Shown piece after piece: positions 25,201 through 40,200 of a stretch of DNA of 64,000 nt. The DNA lies in contig OZ176051.1 in NCBI GenBank assembly GCA_964247055.1, positions 4,526,001-4,590,000 of the forward strand, written 5' to 3'. The notes beneath the pieces were generated by a model, which was not told the DNA's origin, searched no databases, and worked only from the letters and a program-made list of their open reading frames with translations. This stretch comes from Paragordius varius (Eukaryota > Nematomorpha). Numbering within the stretch: position 1 is the first letter of the stretch; the number at the start of each line of letters is the position of its first letter. Made by a program: the position numbers and the translations under genes.

Positions 25201-28200
25201 AAACTGACTGCTCAAAATACTATTGAACCGGACATATAACTTTTTAAATTTAAATCGACACATTATCAATACTGTATAAAAAAATCATAATCACCTAAAA
25301 ATCAAATTTATTTGATAATTAATAAAGTGTTTTTTTGACATAAAATTTAGAAGTTCAACTGATGATATGGATGAAACACTTTCACTTACCCGTTTCCCCA
25401 GATCGATTAATTTGAGAAAAAATGATATTAATAAAAATCACAAAGGCTCATCACAAAATGAAGATATAAATGCTGGCATATATGTGACTGATATAATAAC
25501 TAGCATAGAAAGCTGTAATTGTCCTTTGGTAGTTTCACCGAGCGATAAAACCCCAAGTAATTATTGTTTTGTGTCATATTGTAATTTACCGAAACTCCAT
25601 CAAAATCCATAGTATAAAACAGTAATCAAGTTAACGAAAATAAACAGAAAATAGAAATATATGCTTAAATGTTGCTATATGGTTATTTCGAATACTTAAG
25701 ATTGGTCTTACATTTAAAACATTGAAGTTACGGCAAATTTATTTAATTATGTTTTATTAACACTTACAACAAGCATAAAATGCTTATTATTTTATAGCCC
25801 ATTTTTACTCCAAACCACGTTAGAAAGTTTTTTTATTTAATTTACACATTCTGGTTTTAAAACCCAAATATTTCTACCTTTAAAACATGGAAATATATTT
25901 ATATCAATAAACTATATTTTTATATTGCTAACAAATGGATACATTTGTATTAATTTAATATTCAATTTTTATGACAATAGATGCATTGCAATTTTATTAT
26001 TTTTTTCATAATTAAAAAATATAAAAAGATGTAAATGGATATGATGGTCTGTCTTGTCAATCCTGTCACACAGGTTTTCGAAGAGTCAATAATATTGCGT
26101 ACAAAGGCCTTTGTGAACCATGTCATTGTAATGGATATGCAAAACACTGCGATAGTTTTACAGGAAAATGCCTGGTATGTGTATGCTCTTAATAATTTTA
26201 AAACAACTGTTAATTAAAAAAAATTTTAAATTAGAAATATGGAATTTAAGAAAGACAAAACACGTAAAAATTGAACATCGCAAACATATTTTGAGACCAT
26301 TTTTTTGATTATAACTTATCGTTTTGGGTGGTAAAATAAGGCATATAGACGTAAATTAGTACTACATTACTCTCTATATATTACAATTTTAATCATAAAA
26401 AGTAATATAGAAAATACCATTATAAAAGTATAACTGGGCTGTATTTATAAATAAGTATTTCTCTTTTAGTTTTAACGTTCGTTCTTATCATTCCAATATT
26501 TACTGAATATGTAATATGTTTTCTTTTTACCAGAGTTGTCAAGGTAACACGATTGGACCCAATTGTAATGAATGTAAATCAGGGTATTTTGCATTAAAGA
26601 CTTCATCGGAAGAATTTTTGTTGAATAAAACAACCAATGCAAATTACGTCCCTTTTATATGTTTACCTTGTGCATGTCCATTCTTTCCAACGCATTTAGC
26701 AAATAATGATATAGATATATCGCCAAATAAAAATATTTCTGTTTTCGTACCAAAATGTACAATAACTTACAACAGCAGTTCCCAATCAAAAACGATTCCA
26801 ACTTATTATCCACCTATAAGCGATGTTTTGAATGAAAAAGTGGTTTCATCGTATATGCAAAACTTAAATGACAAAGCTCTCCATATAAAATGTCATGCCT
26901 GTCCTCCTGGCCATACGGGTTCCCGTTGTGAAACGTAAAAATAAGAAGCTTTTTATTTGTTTTCATAAAATTTAGAAATAAAATAATTTTTTATTGGACC
27001 TTTTAAATACGATATTTGGCAAATTTATTAAAATAACTTATTAAATTGTTTCTGCTCACAAAAGGAAATATGATTAATTAAATAAATTTTACTTTTGACA
27101 ATTATTATCGCATTTAAAAACCAATTATATTGTGTGTGATTGAACTCTCTAATTTTTTTATGAAAATGAAGATTGATGTGATTTTAACACTTTATAAATA
27201 TGCATTTGTTAATCTTCTCCAAAAGATATTAAATCAGTAAAAAAATATTAATTATGAAATAATAGTTTTTAGACCACCCGTTTAAATTACAAGTCATTAT
27301 ATTATAGCTGTCAAGCGGGTTGGTTTGGAGAACCATTAACTACCAAAACATTTTGCCAACCATGTGAATGCAATGGCAATAATATGAATGAAAACTTTGT
27401 TACTAATAAAACTCACAAAACTTCACTTCCTTCCGATGATTTTAACCGTAAAATTATTTTGGAAAATAACGAAATTAAAGATATTAATAAGGATGATATT
27501 TGTGATTCTCGAACGGGTTTATGCTTAAAATGTGGGAAAAATACCCATGGACCACATTGTGACATTTGTTTAGATGGGTTTTATGGTTGGAAACGTGGTA
27601 CAGGGTGTACTGGTAAATTATATCTTATTTTTGTGAAATATTTTGTAATTTTTGCAAATTTATCATCATATACATATATATATATATATATTCGGTTTTA
27701 AACTTTTAATTATTTTATATAAATGTTACATTATAAATTTTAATTTTAATTGACATTCATAGATATTTGCAAATAATTTTGTGAAAATTAAAACCTTAAA
27801 CATTATTTCATATCTTATATACGATAATTTAGCTTGTAATTGCAGTCCTTATGGATCCACATCAAATATTTGTGACAAAATGACTGGCCAATGTCATTGT
27901 AAAACTCGGTATGGAGGCAAAAAATGTGATTTATGTCAAGTAAAAATACAGTTGTTATAAAGAGAAGCATAAATTATAAAATTCTTCTTTTTTTAATAAA
28001 GAAATACATTAATTTACACCTTGATTTTAATTAAAATAACTTATTGTTTAAGTTGCAAATTGTGGAAATTGAGTAAATTGGTATATTTCAGAATTGTAAC
28101 CATTTAATTGTGTAAAATAGTCATCAAAAAATATTAATTTCTTTATAAAAAAAGTGTTTTTTATAATTTTACTATGATTTTGCTTTTTATGTTACTTTCC

Positions 28201-31200
28201 AAAATATTTATTGGAATATTGATTTTATTTTTTTTATTCGCTTGTTAATTTTATTTTGTTTAATATATTAGGCAGGGTATGGTAATATTATGGAAGGCTG
28301 TAAACCATGTGAATGTGATCCTGTTGGCTCCTTAAACACCATTATACCTTACACATTTAACGGTAGGAAAACTATCATTTTTTAACTTTAGAACAATTAT
28401 TTTCAAATAAATAAGATGAATAAGGCTTGATATTTTGGTTTTTATTTACAGTTAAGTTGAAATGTTAAGGGGAAAAATATATGTAAAATATCAAAATTGT
28501 TAATCCACTACAAAAAATCAAATATTTATGATTTTTTCGCAGCCCATATTAGGGATGTGTAATTAAAGTTAAAATTCACCTTAAACCATATCTATAGATA
28601 AATATTAGTATGATTCTTAAAATATGACGGATTATGTTTAAAACCATATCTTATCTTATCTTAAACTTTACTTTAAATACAAATAACATTTATTTGCAGG
28701 TAATTCCAAACACGCAAACAACATTGAAACAAACAAAATTATTATAACGGCAAAGATGGCTAGTAGTAATTCTGTATCAAGGAGTGGTGAAAAATCCTTC
28801 ATAATTTGTTCACAATCAACTGGTCAATGTGCATGTAAACCAGGTGTTACAGGTAGGCATTGTAGTCAATGCATGCCAGGCTATTTTGGTTTTGGCTCTC
28901 AAGGATGCGAATGTAATTTTAGCATTATTATCATTTATTTTAATTGGATTAAATTTTATTTTGGTGAAAGTTTTAAAAAGTAATTTACGATAAATCAGAT
29001 TATATATGGAGCCATATTAATAGTTCAATAGGTAAGCCTGTTAATTGTCGGAAAGTAAAAAAACCTACATATTGAGAAGGAAATTGCTAAAATTGATAAT
29101 AACTTTCACGCCAACAAATATTTTTTATGCTCATATTAGGAATTTTTACCTAAAAATGTATGGCTCTTTACTGTGGTATAGTCGAAAAACTAGAGAAAAT
29201 ATTTTTATAAAAAAACTATTTTTATTTACTAATTTACAATTAATTTATGGTATATTTTTTGAAAAACTTTTTTTTTGCGCTTTTGCGGGTTCGAATATTG
29301 TGGCGTCAATATAAATCCAAAATTTTTATAGTTAAATGTGAAAAATATTTTTGATATATCTCTTTTTTTGAAGTCTCCTTCCAAGATTTTATTATGCACA
29401 AAATTATACAGTTTAAAATTGTTATATTTAATTTACAACAATATACTATCTAAATAAAATTATAACGTACCTACTAGATATTTCATTTTAAATTTTATTA
29501 TTTGCATATTTTAGTTTGTAACTGTTATCCCAAAGGAAGTAACGGAACGCAATGCCATATTTTAACGGGACAATGCTCTTGTTTACCGCATGTTACTGGT
29601 CGAAAGTGTGACACTTGTCAGGTGTTTATTTTTTAAAATTTAAAATTTATAACTTAATCAATTTATTTTATATAAAAGTTATTAATATTAATGCAGTTTA
29701 GTCAATTTTTATGTAAAACAAAGAGTCTGAACGTTATCGTTCTGATTATCTATTTTGTGATAATAGTTTTTGTAAATTCGTCATGTCCTATGATTAATCA
29801 TCAGACAATATTGATTTAAATGTTTTTTATTTTTTATTTTTCCAATATATTTTTGCCATTCACATGTGTAGAAAAACTTTTGGGGACTTGATTTATCATT
29901 GCAAACCGCTCATTATATGAAAGATATGCACCAAGACCAACACGATGGCCAAAATTCCCTGCAAAAGAATATAGGTAAAAAATTTATTTTTTATAATTTT
30001 TCGAAAATTACTTTGTTTTATATGCCACACATTTTTAATATCATTTTGTTCATGTTAACCTAATTAATGTAAATTTAACATTTTTGATAAAATATTATTT
30101 TTATATTCAAATCACGGTATTTAGGGAGTTTACATATACGTTCATTTGTAAATCTTATAGACCCATTTTCATAGCTACATTTAAATCAATCTTGATATAG
30201 AAACCCATATATTTCATACTTTTTAATACGTAATAATTCCTTAATATTTAGGATGTCGGCCCTGTGATTGCAATGCATTTGGTTCAAAAACATTACAATG
30301 TAGACAGGATTCGGGTAAATGCGTCTGCAAAACCAATATAATTGGTTCAAAATGTGAGGAATGCGCCCCCGGTTATTTTGGAAAATTACATGGAAATGCA
30401 ATTAGTGTTACGAGTAAGCTTTATTTGAAACAACAACTAAGTTTAAATTAGATACAGTACCCACCAATGTATTGTTGATTAGCCAAAATTGGCAATAGTG
30501 TATGAATAAAAAACAATAAAAGGAGAAAATTAAACAATATTTCTTTATTTTGTAGCATTAAATTTGATTATTTAATTTTGGACAAAATTTGATTTATATC
30601 ATACGTTACTGTATTGCCGATCGGCTAACTATAAAGTAGGTACTGAATATCAAGAATTGAAAGATTTTAATCTTCAAAAGTTTTGACACGCTGTGAAATC
30701 AAAATTTTAACTCTTTTATCACATGACTATTTTCATAAATTATTGGATTTAAAATTATATGGTTTTGAGAAAAAATGTTTTTCAAATATATAGTTTTATA
30801 TTTTTTTAATCATGACAAATATTATAATCTATTTTATGCATCCTCATTTAATGTTATAAAATTTTATTTGTTTTTTTAAGTTTATTTGGACATATTTTGT
30901 AAATTTATATTTATTTTTGTTGTAAATTGTAGAAAACATTTTTTTTATTCTACATCAAGGTAATTACATGTCAATGCATTTTAACATAAAACCGTACAAT
31001 ATGTCACCTAAGAGATCTCTTCAACCATCATCGATTGGGATTTGTCAAAAGTGCCCTAAATGCAAAAGCCGGTATTTTTCTTTTCTTTGAAATAAAATTA
31101 ACGTAGATCCTCATAAAGACTTAACACTTTATTAATTTTGGGGTAGTTTTGTGCCCCAGAGCCATTTTAACTTGCTATATTTTAAAAAGTATATTAATAT

Positions 31201-34200
31201 ATTTATATTAAGCTAAGTATTAAAATATAAATGCTTGAGCCTTAGGTTGCATAGTTTAAATAGTTTTTTTTTGAAAACGTAAAAATGTAAAAAAAATCTA
31301 ATCTCAAACTTTTTTCGCCATCATTTTCTTTCTTTAAATTTGTTTATATTGTTAATACAACAGGCATGATAATATATGTTATGATTAAAAATTATAATTA
31401 TATTATATAAGCTAAAATATTTTAGCAGACCATTTTTTGATACTGATAAAAAGGTCAGCTGTTTTAATCGGGTTTTAAAGCTATCCCAATTATACTTAAA
31501 AAATTGCTAAAAATACAAATTTTTATGAGAAGAACAATGTAATCAAAAAAATCTTTACATTAGTTTGTGTGCCAAATTAAGTTCTGAGGTAATAAACTAC
31601 CCCAAAAGGCAATCGTACAAACGTAATGAAGTGTTAATTGTAAGTAAATTTCAAGACTCATTATCCGTACATATAACATTCAAATAAAAAAATATTTCCC
31701 ATATATTTTTAAAGATATTATTTTGTTCCATTACTTTTCAAACTACTTAGACTAAAAATTGTGATCTTATGCGGAAATCGGGAAAATGGAAAATTAGTAG
31801 CATGAGTACATTAGTTTCTTAGCTCTGTTTTTCTTAATAAGGTTTATTATTATGGGGTGTGATCCTAATGTATTCCTTTAATAAATAAATACTATAAAAA
31901 ATAAGGGTTTATTCATCTTAAATATTTTATACAAAATTAAATTTTTTTAAATAAAATTTTTGTAAATAAATAGATTTCACATTTGTGATAAACAAACGGG
32001 TGAATGCAAATGTCCACCAAATACCATGGGTGACAAATGCGACAAATGTACTCCTTATACATGGGATTATGATGCTTTACGCGGATGCAAAGTTTAATCA
32101 AATTATTTTTTGTGTTATGTATATACTACCAAATTAGAAATGTAAAATATTTTTCATATTTAAGATATAGTTCAAAATTTATGCTCTTAAAAACAACTAT
32201 CAAAAAAATTTTAGTATAATTTTGAAAGATATATGTTTATACTGTTTTTGTGGATTGGATAAAAAGTAAAGTTATTTATTTGAAATTTATTTAATCAATT
32301 ACATTTTTGGGTGTTGTTTAAAATTTAGACAACATAAACATTTAGAATTAATAATTCCTAATTTAAATTTTTCATATCCTTATTAATTGTTCAAGACTCT
32401 CCACTTTTTTAATAAAGGATTTTTATTGGATTATAGATTATAAAGTTTCAACTAATTACATTTATACTTTTTTTTCAAAAAAGTTTATAAATTTAAATAA
32501 TGCTTAAATAAATATATTTTTTATATAGGACTGTAACTGTAATCCCATCGGTTCACTTTACCTAAATTGTTCTCACAATAAAGGGAAATGCGTTTGCCGG
32601 AATGGATATACTGGTCAACACTGTGATCAATGTAAAATGGGTTATTGGGACTTTCCGACATGCCGAAAATGCAGGTAAAATATATTAATTAGACTTATTT
32701 TTCTGTTTATTATAGAAAGGTTTGAATTAATTTTTGTTTTACAATTAGTATTATTATATTTTTTTATTTTATAAATAATTTATCAAACATATTTGACTTT
32801 TTTGGACTGATGTTTGTGTTAATCAATATCAAATTTTCCTGTTAGCACAGTAATAATAAAAAATATATATCATAAGTATTTTTATTTAAGTTTTTCTGGG
32901 TTCTGGCTTAACGTTAAACTAAAATATTTTTATAATAAAAGTTAAATAGTATAGAAATTTGTGGTTTAATATTTAACTAATTGAATTTTAATATTCGTTA
33001 AATTTAAACCACTCTCATTAAAAATGATAGTATCATTGTTTGAGAATATAAAACAAAAATTACCATATCACGGAGTTTAGATGTGAAACATCGGGAACCA
33101 TTGAATCTTCATGTTTTTGGCATCGTAATAGTGAAAAAGGCGAACTCGAAAAGTTATGCCAATGTTCTAACTCTGGACAATGTCAGTGTAAAGTAAGCTA
33201 GTTTTAAACTTAGTTATGCTCAAATTTTGCATATGTATTATTAAAGTCTATAGTAATGGATAAAATTATTGGCGCGCTGATTAAGTTATTTTCCTAATTT
33301 CGATCGAATAAAGTAGGTAGTCATTTTTTATAATCAAATGTAAGTTTTCTTTAAAATAAATAAATTGATTCTCATAAAACGAGTTTTGATTGGAAAAGCG
33401 ATGTTCAATTTTTTGTTTTCATATAACTAACCTCATTTTCAAACTACAGAAAAATGTGAAAGGCAAAGCTTGTAATCGATGTGTTACTGGTTCATTCGGA
33501 TTACATGGTCAAAATCCGCTCGGGTGTACTTCATGTTTTTGTTTTGGTCGTTCAAAATTCTGTGAGTTGGCTCCTTTTATTGTAACTCACCTGGGGTTAA
33601 ATTATTTACCTGGTGAACGGAGGACCTTCATATCAAACCATGATCGGATAAGTATAATTTTTGAAATGGATTCAAAATTACCCACTTTTAATCAAAGTAA
33701 CTGGGCTAAAGGATGGACGGATCCATCGGCGTTAACAAACTATATGATGTTTCAAAAAGCTCCGAAAATTGATACCACCTAGTATGTTGATCATAAAAAT
33801 ATTATAAATTATACAACAGTATATATTGAGTTTCGAAATTAAATATGTATATATAATAAATAATATATTAATATTTAGTTTAAATGTTTCACATAATGGG
33901 TCAATATCTCTAAACTTAAACATTAAAATCCTGGAATAGACGCACTCTTTAATTTTATCGTATTCTCAAGGCACAAGTTTATACTTGATAAATTTTACTT
34001 TTAAAGTGAAAAAAGTACTGTAACATCAATTAAATTATTATATTTCAAACCGTTTTTACAGTGAATCGAATAGAGTTAAACGTGCTTCCGCCAAAACAAA
34101 CATTGATTTGACCGAAATATTTAACAGTCGTATAAATCCGCAATTTATAACGAATGGATATGATGGAACACTCAAATCTAGTTTGCGTGATGAAATTTTT

Positions 34201-37200
34201 ACCGTTAATATTGATGAACACTTGCCCCCCTTAAACCCTAACAATCAAGAAAATCAAGGTACATACCAATTTTTTTCTGTATTTTATGTAATAGCTATTT
34301 CACTTGGTATTCTTACTTCTTCAAAAAAATACTTTTTACATCTAAAGCTATTTTTAAACCCATAATAAAGTGTTTTTGTTTTTGAAAGGGAAATTTATTT
34401 ATTTTTAATAAAAAAAAGATGTTTTCTATCAAATATAACTTTTTTAGGACACTCTCAAACTGATCTTTCCATTATAACACTTCGGACGCCAGTTGAAGGT
34501 CAAACTTTTTATTGGTCCCTTCCCGATATATTTCTCGGCGATAAAGTAATTAATTTAGTTTTTGATAAAGTGAAATAAATAGGAAGGAGTTTAAAATAAT
34601 ATATTTTTTTAATTTACTCTCTTTATATATGTATATAAAATTAATTTATTTGGAAAAATTTATAATGATTAGATTTTATCGTATGGAATGAATTTGAGTT
34701 TTGTCCTAAACTCTTATCCATACATGCCAGCATTGAATGATCCAACGTATCATAAAGAACCGCTTGTACAAATCAAAGGGGGAAATGGATTCATTACATT
34801 ACAATATTACCCATATTTACCTAAAAGTTCACAAAACAACAATAATAATTATAATTATTATCCAGAAAGTACACACACATGTTTTCTGTTTTTTATTTTT
34901 TGAAAATTTTTTAATTTGAGAGTTAGTTAAATGGTTTAAATCAAAGTATTTTACGAGTTATTAAGGGTTGATTTCCATAAAATAGCGGATTAACAAAATT
35001 ATCAAGGTCCTATCCATGTTTTTTAGAAAAAGCTTTAATTTTTCTCATTTGAAAAGTTTGTGGGTCAAAACTAAACATTCCGGAGTTTGGTGTAAATTTT
35101 GATTTTATTAAAATTTTTGCATTAAAATCATAATTATAACCTACTCAGAAGGTTCAACATATTTTTGTATTTATCAATTTAAGAATTCGATGTGAAATAT
35201 AAACTAATACCTATAAAAATATTCGCATTAAATTCAAATTTTTTATGCAGATGGTATCGTGGAAAATGATGCCTACCTTAAGCGATTAACTGATCTCATT
35301 CTTAATTACAATGAAGTGGGAGGAAACGGTCATACTACTGATCAATCTTCTTTCCATCAAAAGCCTCATTTTTCCATAAATAACTTGAATGATATGGATG
35401 AATATTTCAAGAATTTTATATTTCAACCATCAACCCTATTGGAATTACCAAGGTGGAGATTATTTTTTGCTTTCATATTTTTAAAAGTGCGTGAACATTA
35501 AAATCTCAAATTTATTTTTAAAACGAAAATTTAGAAATCGCAGAGACCTGGCTAAAAACACAAGCATGATTCAACAAATGAATGATAAAAATTTGAACTC
35601 TACCATAACCACCAATGAATTTGCTATGGTACAAAATGACGGTGTTAAGTTTATAGTACCTTTCCTACCCAGTTCTAATTGGATTTGGAGTCAGGTTGAA
35701 TTTTTTTTTCTTTTCTATTCATTTTTTCTCTAAAAATTCTAGAATAATTGTTGTGAAGTCAATCTTTTTAACTGTGCGGGTGGCAACGAAGGTTTTAATT
35801 GTTCTTAAATACGTTGTGAATAAGGATAAAAATAAATTTAGTAAAATCTTAAATCCTGGCATAAATCAAAGATAAAGTTTTTTTAATTTTCAGTTTAAAT
35901 TGTGAGTCCTAGTCAAATTTTATTCAATTTTTTTGTGGTGACACTTTTTTTGTAGGATCCCCATACCCCAGTAAGTCGAGAACTATTTATGCTTTGCCTT
36001 CAAAACGTGGAGGAAATGGCTATACGTGGCAATTTTCCTCCCTTAAAAACTGACCCAACCCAAGCCTTACATAATGTGGAACCATTAGAAACGGCCAGCA
36101 TTGCGCAAATACGCCTGGGTACTGCATACTTAGCCTCAGAGGAACACTCTAAAGAAATGATAAACGCTCAACAGGCAAATAGTTTTGGTATGATAATAAT
36201 TTTATGGCATAAATAAATTTTCTGATACACATACATGAGTTAAATTAGTTTGGAAAAGCGATATATACTTATATATATATATATATATATACATTCCATT
36301 TAACTAAACTTATATTATACCACTAAATATGGTATACTTTATACATATTTAATAAACCAATTTAAAATATTGGCCTACCAATAGCCGCTAAAAACCATTA
36401 TATCCATATTTTTTTTCTAATTTAATTACTCTTTCTATTTCAATTATTGATTCTCTAAATTTTTTTAATTATCCTTTCCTTTTTAGCCCATGAAAAATCA
36501 ATGTATACGGAATTGTGTCAATGTCAAAATTCATCGTATGTTGGGACTTCATGTCAAAATCCAGGAACTGGTTTTTACCGAAAATTTGTTTCGCCCAGAG
36601 ATAAAAAACATAACATACTTGAACGTGAAAGGGATGAATATCAACATTACTTTAATATCAATAATAATAATCCTTACGCTAACAATCATAACATAAACAG
36701 TTATCAAAATTCACCCACTGCAGATATTCGTATATTTATACATATTTGTTTTTATGGTTCTGAATGCGATTTTAGGCGAAGTCTTTATATAGTTTCTAAA
36801 TGCGAATAGGCAACATTAATGTTTAAAGACTTTTTGACATTTAACCCTAAATTAAAATGAGATACACTAATCGACTAATATTACAATTTTTGAAAATTAT
36901 GTAAAAATTTATATTCCGATTACATATTTTAGGACTAAGAACGATAAGTTATATTGAATTTCTTGGTGTAAAATATTAGGCTTATATATTTTATGTTTTC
37001 TTTTTAAAGTTAAGTCTTTTTGACCATTCCAACCGCTAAAAATGTGATTTTTTTATTGCTGATTAACTTTTGTTATTAATAATGGTGATTGTATTTAGCG
37101 AATGATTTAGAGCAAAGTTTTTCTTTCGGATCAAACGGGAATGTAGGACGTGTTAGTGATGTGAGTGATTATTGGATAGGAACTATCATTGGACATTCTC

Positions 37201-40200
37201 AGCCCTGTGAATGTAATGGATATAGTGCAGGTTTCCCTCCCCCCTCCCCTTCAAAACCTTTTTTTTGAGATATTTTTAAAGCCAAAATTTTATATAATTG
37301 TTGGTAAATGTATTAGGTAATTGTATTTTAACAGCTCAACTTCATAATTTTTCGCCTAAAATTATTCTAACTTTATAATACACATTTTTAAAAGACATGT
37401 ATTATTAAATTGAAATTTTTTTAATTAATATAATGTCATTTATGTAACCAATACAATTTTAATTAATGCACACACAGTAATATTCAATTTCCATTGTAGC
37501 ATGAAAGAAATATTGGGAATTTAATTATCCTTCCAACTAATGCATGCGCAGACAAATATGATCAAATATAACTTTTTAAATTGATATAAAGAGAGAAATT
37601 ATCATTAAAGATTATGTTTAAAAACACCCTAAAAATGTCAACAATAAAATTCGCTTTTTTTCTTATCTAGATGATAATTGCGACCCCGAAACTGGGATAT
37701 GTTATTCATGCTCAGATCATACTGCCGGAGCTCATTGTGAAACTTGTGCGCCCGGTTTTTATTTTGTGGCTCTTAGAAAAGGTAATTAACTCAATTTTTT
37801 GGATAAATTTTATTTATCAGATACAGTGGACCGCCCACTCTTTCAAAAATGGTTTAATATTTGTATTACATTCATTTTTTGAGAAAAAAATTTGAATTAT
37901 ATTGATGATTAGTTTTATTCAGGACTATTTTTTCAAAATGGGTTTTTTATTTTTTATTGTTTTTCGATCATTTTGAACGTTTCGAAGACCCACAACATAT
38001 AAATTTGTAAAGTATGCTTAACTCAATAGTATAACCTGAATGATAAACTATGCCTTTATTAAAAAATCGGAAAAATGCATATATAGTGTTGTCAAAAAAT
38101 GCATTTGATTTTGGAAATCAACTGTAAATAAATTTTTTTTTAAAAAACTGTAAAATCTCAATTATATTTTTTGACAGAGGATCGCATTAAAATGCCGAAT
38201 CAAAGGCGGCACAAATGCTTACCATGTGCTTGTCCAATGGCAATACCATCAAATAACTTTTCACCCACCTGTCGACAAAAGTATTAAAAAAATTAAACAA
38301 TTTTTTATTCATAAATATAATTAATTCAAATTATTTTATATAAATTATTCATTACATACTTTTTTTTAAAACGTAATATTCTATTGAAAAATTGTTTCCA
38401 CTCTAGATATTCAGATGCGGAAACAAATCATATTCTTAGCACTTCTTTTCCCGATCAAGCTCTTAATCAAGATAACCTAATATGTGATGCTTGTCAGATT
38501 GGGTACACTGGCGATAAATGTCAATTTTGTTCCCCTGGGTTGGTATTATCGATATATTGACAACAAATTATTTTTAATATAGAATGAAATGAATTTTTCA
38601 ATTTTTTTGGAAAACTTTTAAAATAAACTGATTTGGAGTTAAATTTCAATAATTTTTTTTTCTAGATATTATGGGAATCCTAACCTAATTGGTGGCCAAT
38701 GTAAACCGTGTGATTGCTTTCTCATTGGTTCAGTCAATAATCTTTGTAATAATGAAACAGGTCTTTATTTTACCACTTTTTTATAATTATCTCTAAAATT
38801 AAAAATTGATATTAAGAAATTCCTGAGCATCTATATTACAAATGCAAATGTATATTATGAAAAGTGATACAATTCAATAGAGAATTATTTTAGTTTAATA
38901 ACAATTAACTATTCGATATCATTCAAAAATTTCATGATAGGCATTACATATTTTTATTTCGCAATCGCAATCATAAATACCTTATCGCATAACCGTTCAG
39001 GCCCAATCATATTATTAGATTTAAATTGTAAATTATAATTATCATCAAATAAGTCAAAATTATATAATCTAAAAGTTATACATTTTTTAAATGGATTGAT
39101 AACTTGTGTGTAGATGAATATATTAATTAAAATAAGATATATCGGATTTTAAGGAATTATGATTTGAAATACTTTATTTGAAAAAATTATATATTTATAC
39201 GAGTTATTGATCAATTTTATATAAAACTTTAAACTTGTCTTAAAAATTTCCAATATTTTTTACCTTTATATTTATTATATAGGAGCGTGTACCTGTTTAT
39301 CAGGGATCGGGGGTATGCATTGCGATAAATGTGAATTGAAAGGTCATGTCGTCATTTTATCACAATCCGATAATTATCAACAACATCAACAATTAAATCC
39401 TACCCACCTAAAGAATAAACGTGGAATGTGTAGATGTAAATATTTTCAGATATTTTTTAAAATAATTGATTTAGGTAATTTTAAGTAATTTGTGAGCTAA
39501 TAATATATTCTCTTTATTTGTAAAATAACTTTTTTAAATGGTTTTTGTGTATAAATGACTTTTTTAATCGTATTTTATGATGAATGATAAAAATTAACGC
39601 AAAAATGTTTTTGTGTATTTATTTTTATATATTTTTTAAAAAAAATTTAATTTTAGCAATTTTGAGTACATTATACATTTAAAGTTTTTTGTATTAGCTA
39701 TTTTTGCTAGGAAACTCTCTTTTTCCTACGTTTTCAATAAAAAAATGTTTTTTTAATCGTATATTTTTGTGACCATAGCACTGAATAATAAAAAATGTGT
39801 TGATGTTTATATGATATAACTCTAAAAAATAAATTTGTGTAACTTTAAAATGTATTGTTAAACTTTACTGACATGACACTTTTTAATGGTTGATTTTTTT
39901 ACTCCTCTTTCTGAAAATGGTTTATTTTGATATTTGTAATTACTATTTATGGACTTAATGGTAAAAATGGGTTTAATTAATTTTTACGCTTAAACTAAAC
40001 TTGTTTTTATTAATTTAAATAATATATGAATGTTTACCGTTTAAATTTTTTTGTGTGATTTTTTTGAATTTTTATGCCGATTGTGTTAATGATGATTAAA
40101 CAATTTAATATTTGTGAAAAATTCCGGTCCCATTTTTTATAAAAATGATTGTCTTTATATGTTTAACTTACGTTTAAAACGTTTAAATGTTTTTTTAGCA

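Larger units (their letters stand above)
25351..33781 (+). other. Laminin alpha: middle LE repeats (exons 18-32)
   Basis: Exons 25351-25556, 26029-26174, 26534-26934, 27308-27612, 27833-27939, 28272-28362, 28700-28912, 29515-29621, 29872-29974, 30252-30413, 30933-31071, 31974-32091, 32529-32674, 33081-33192 and 33450-33781. Repeated LE signatures include [136 protein letters not shown] and [17 protein letters not shown]. The final module is again split, starting [13 protein letters not shown] before L4B. Exons 20, 21, 24, 26 and 28 carry non-LE insertions. Confidence 0.94.

Noticed and set aside
37816-38100. mariner-like element starting CAGTGGACCGCCC
   Set aside because: No inverted partner end was found nearby.
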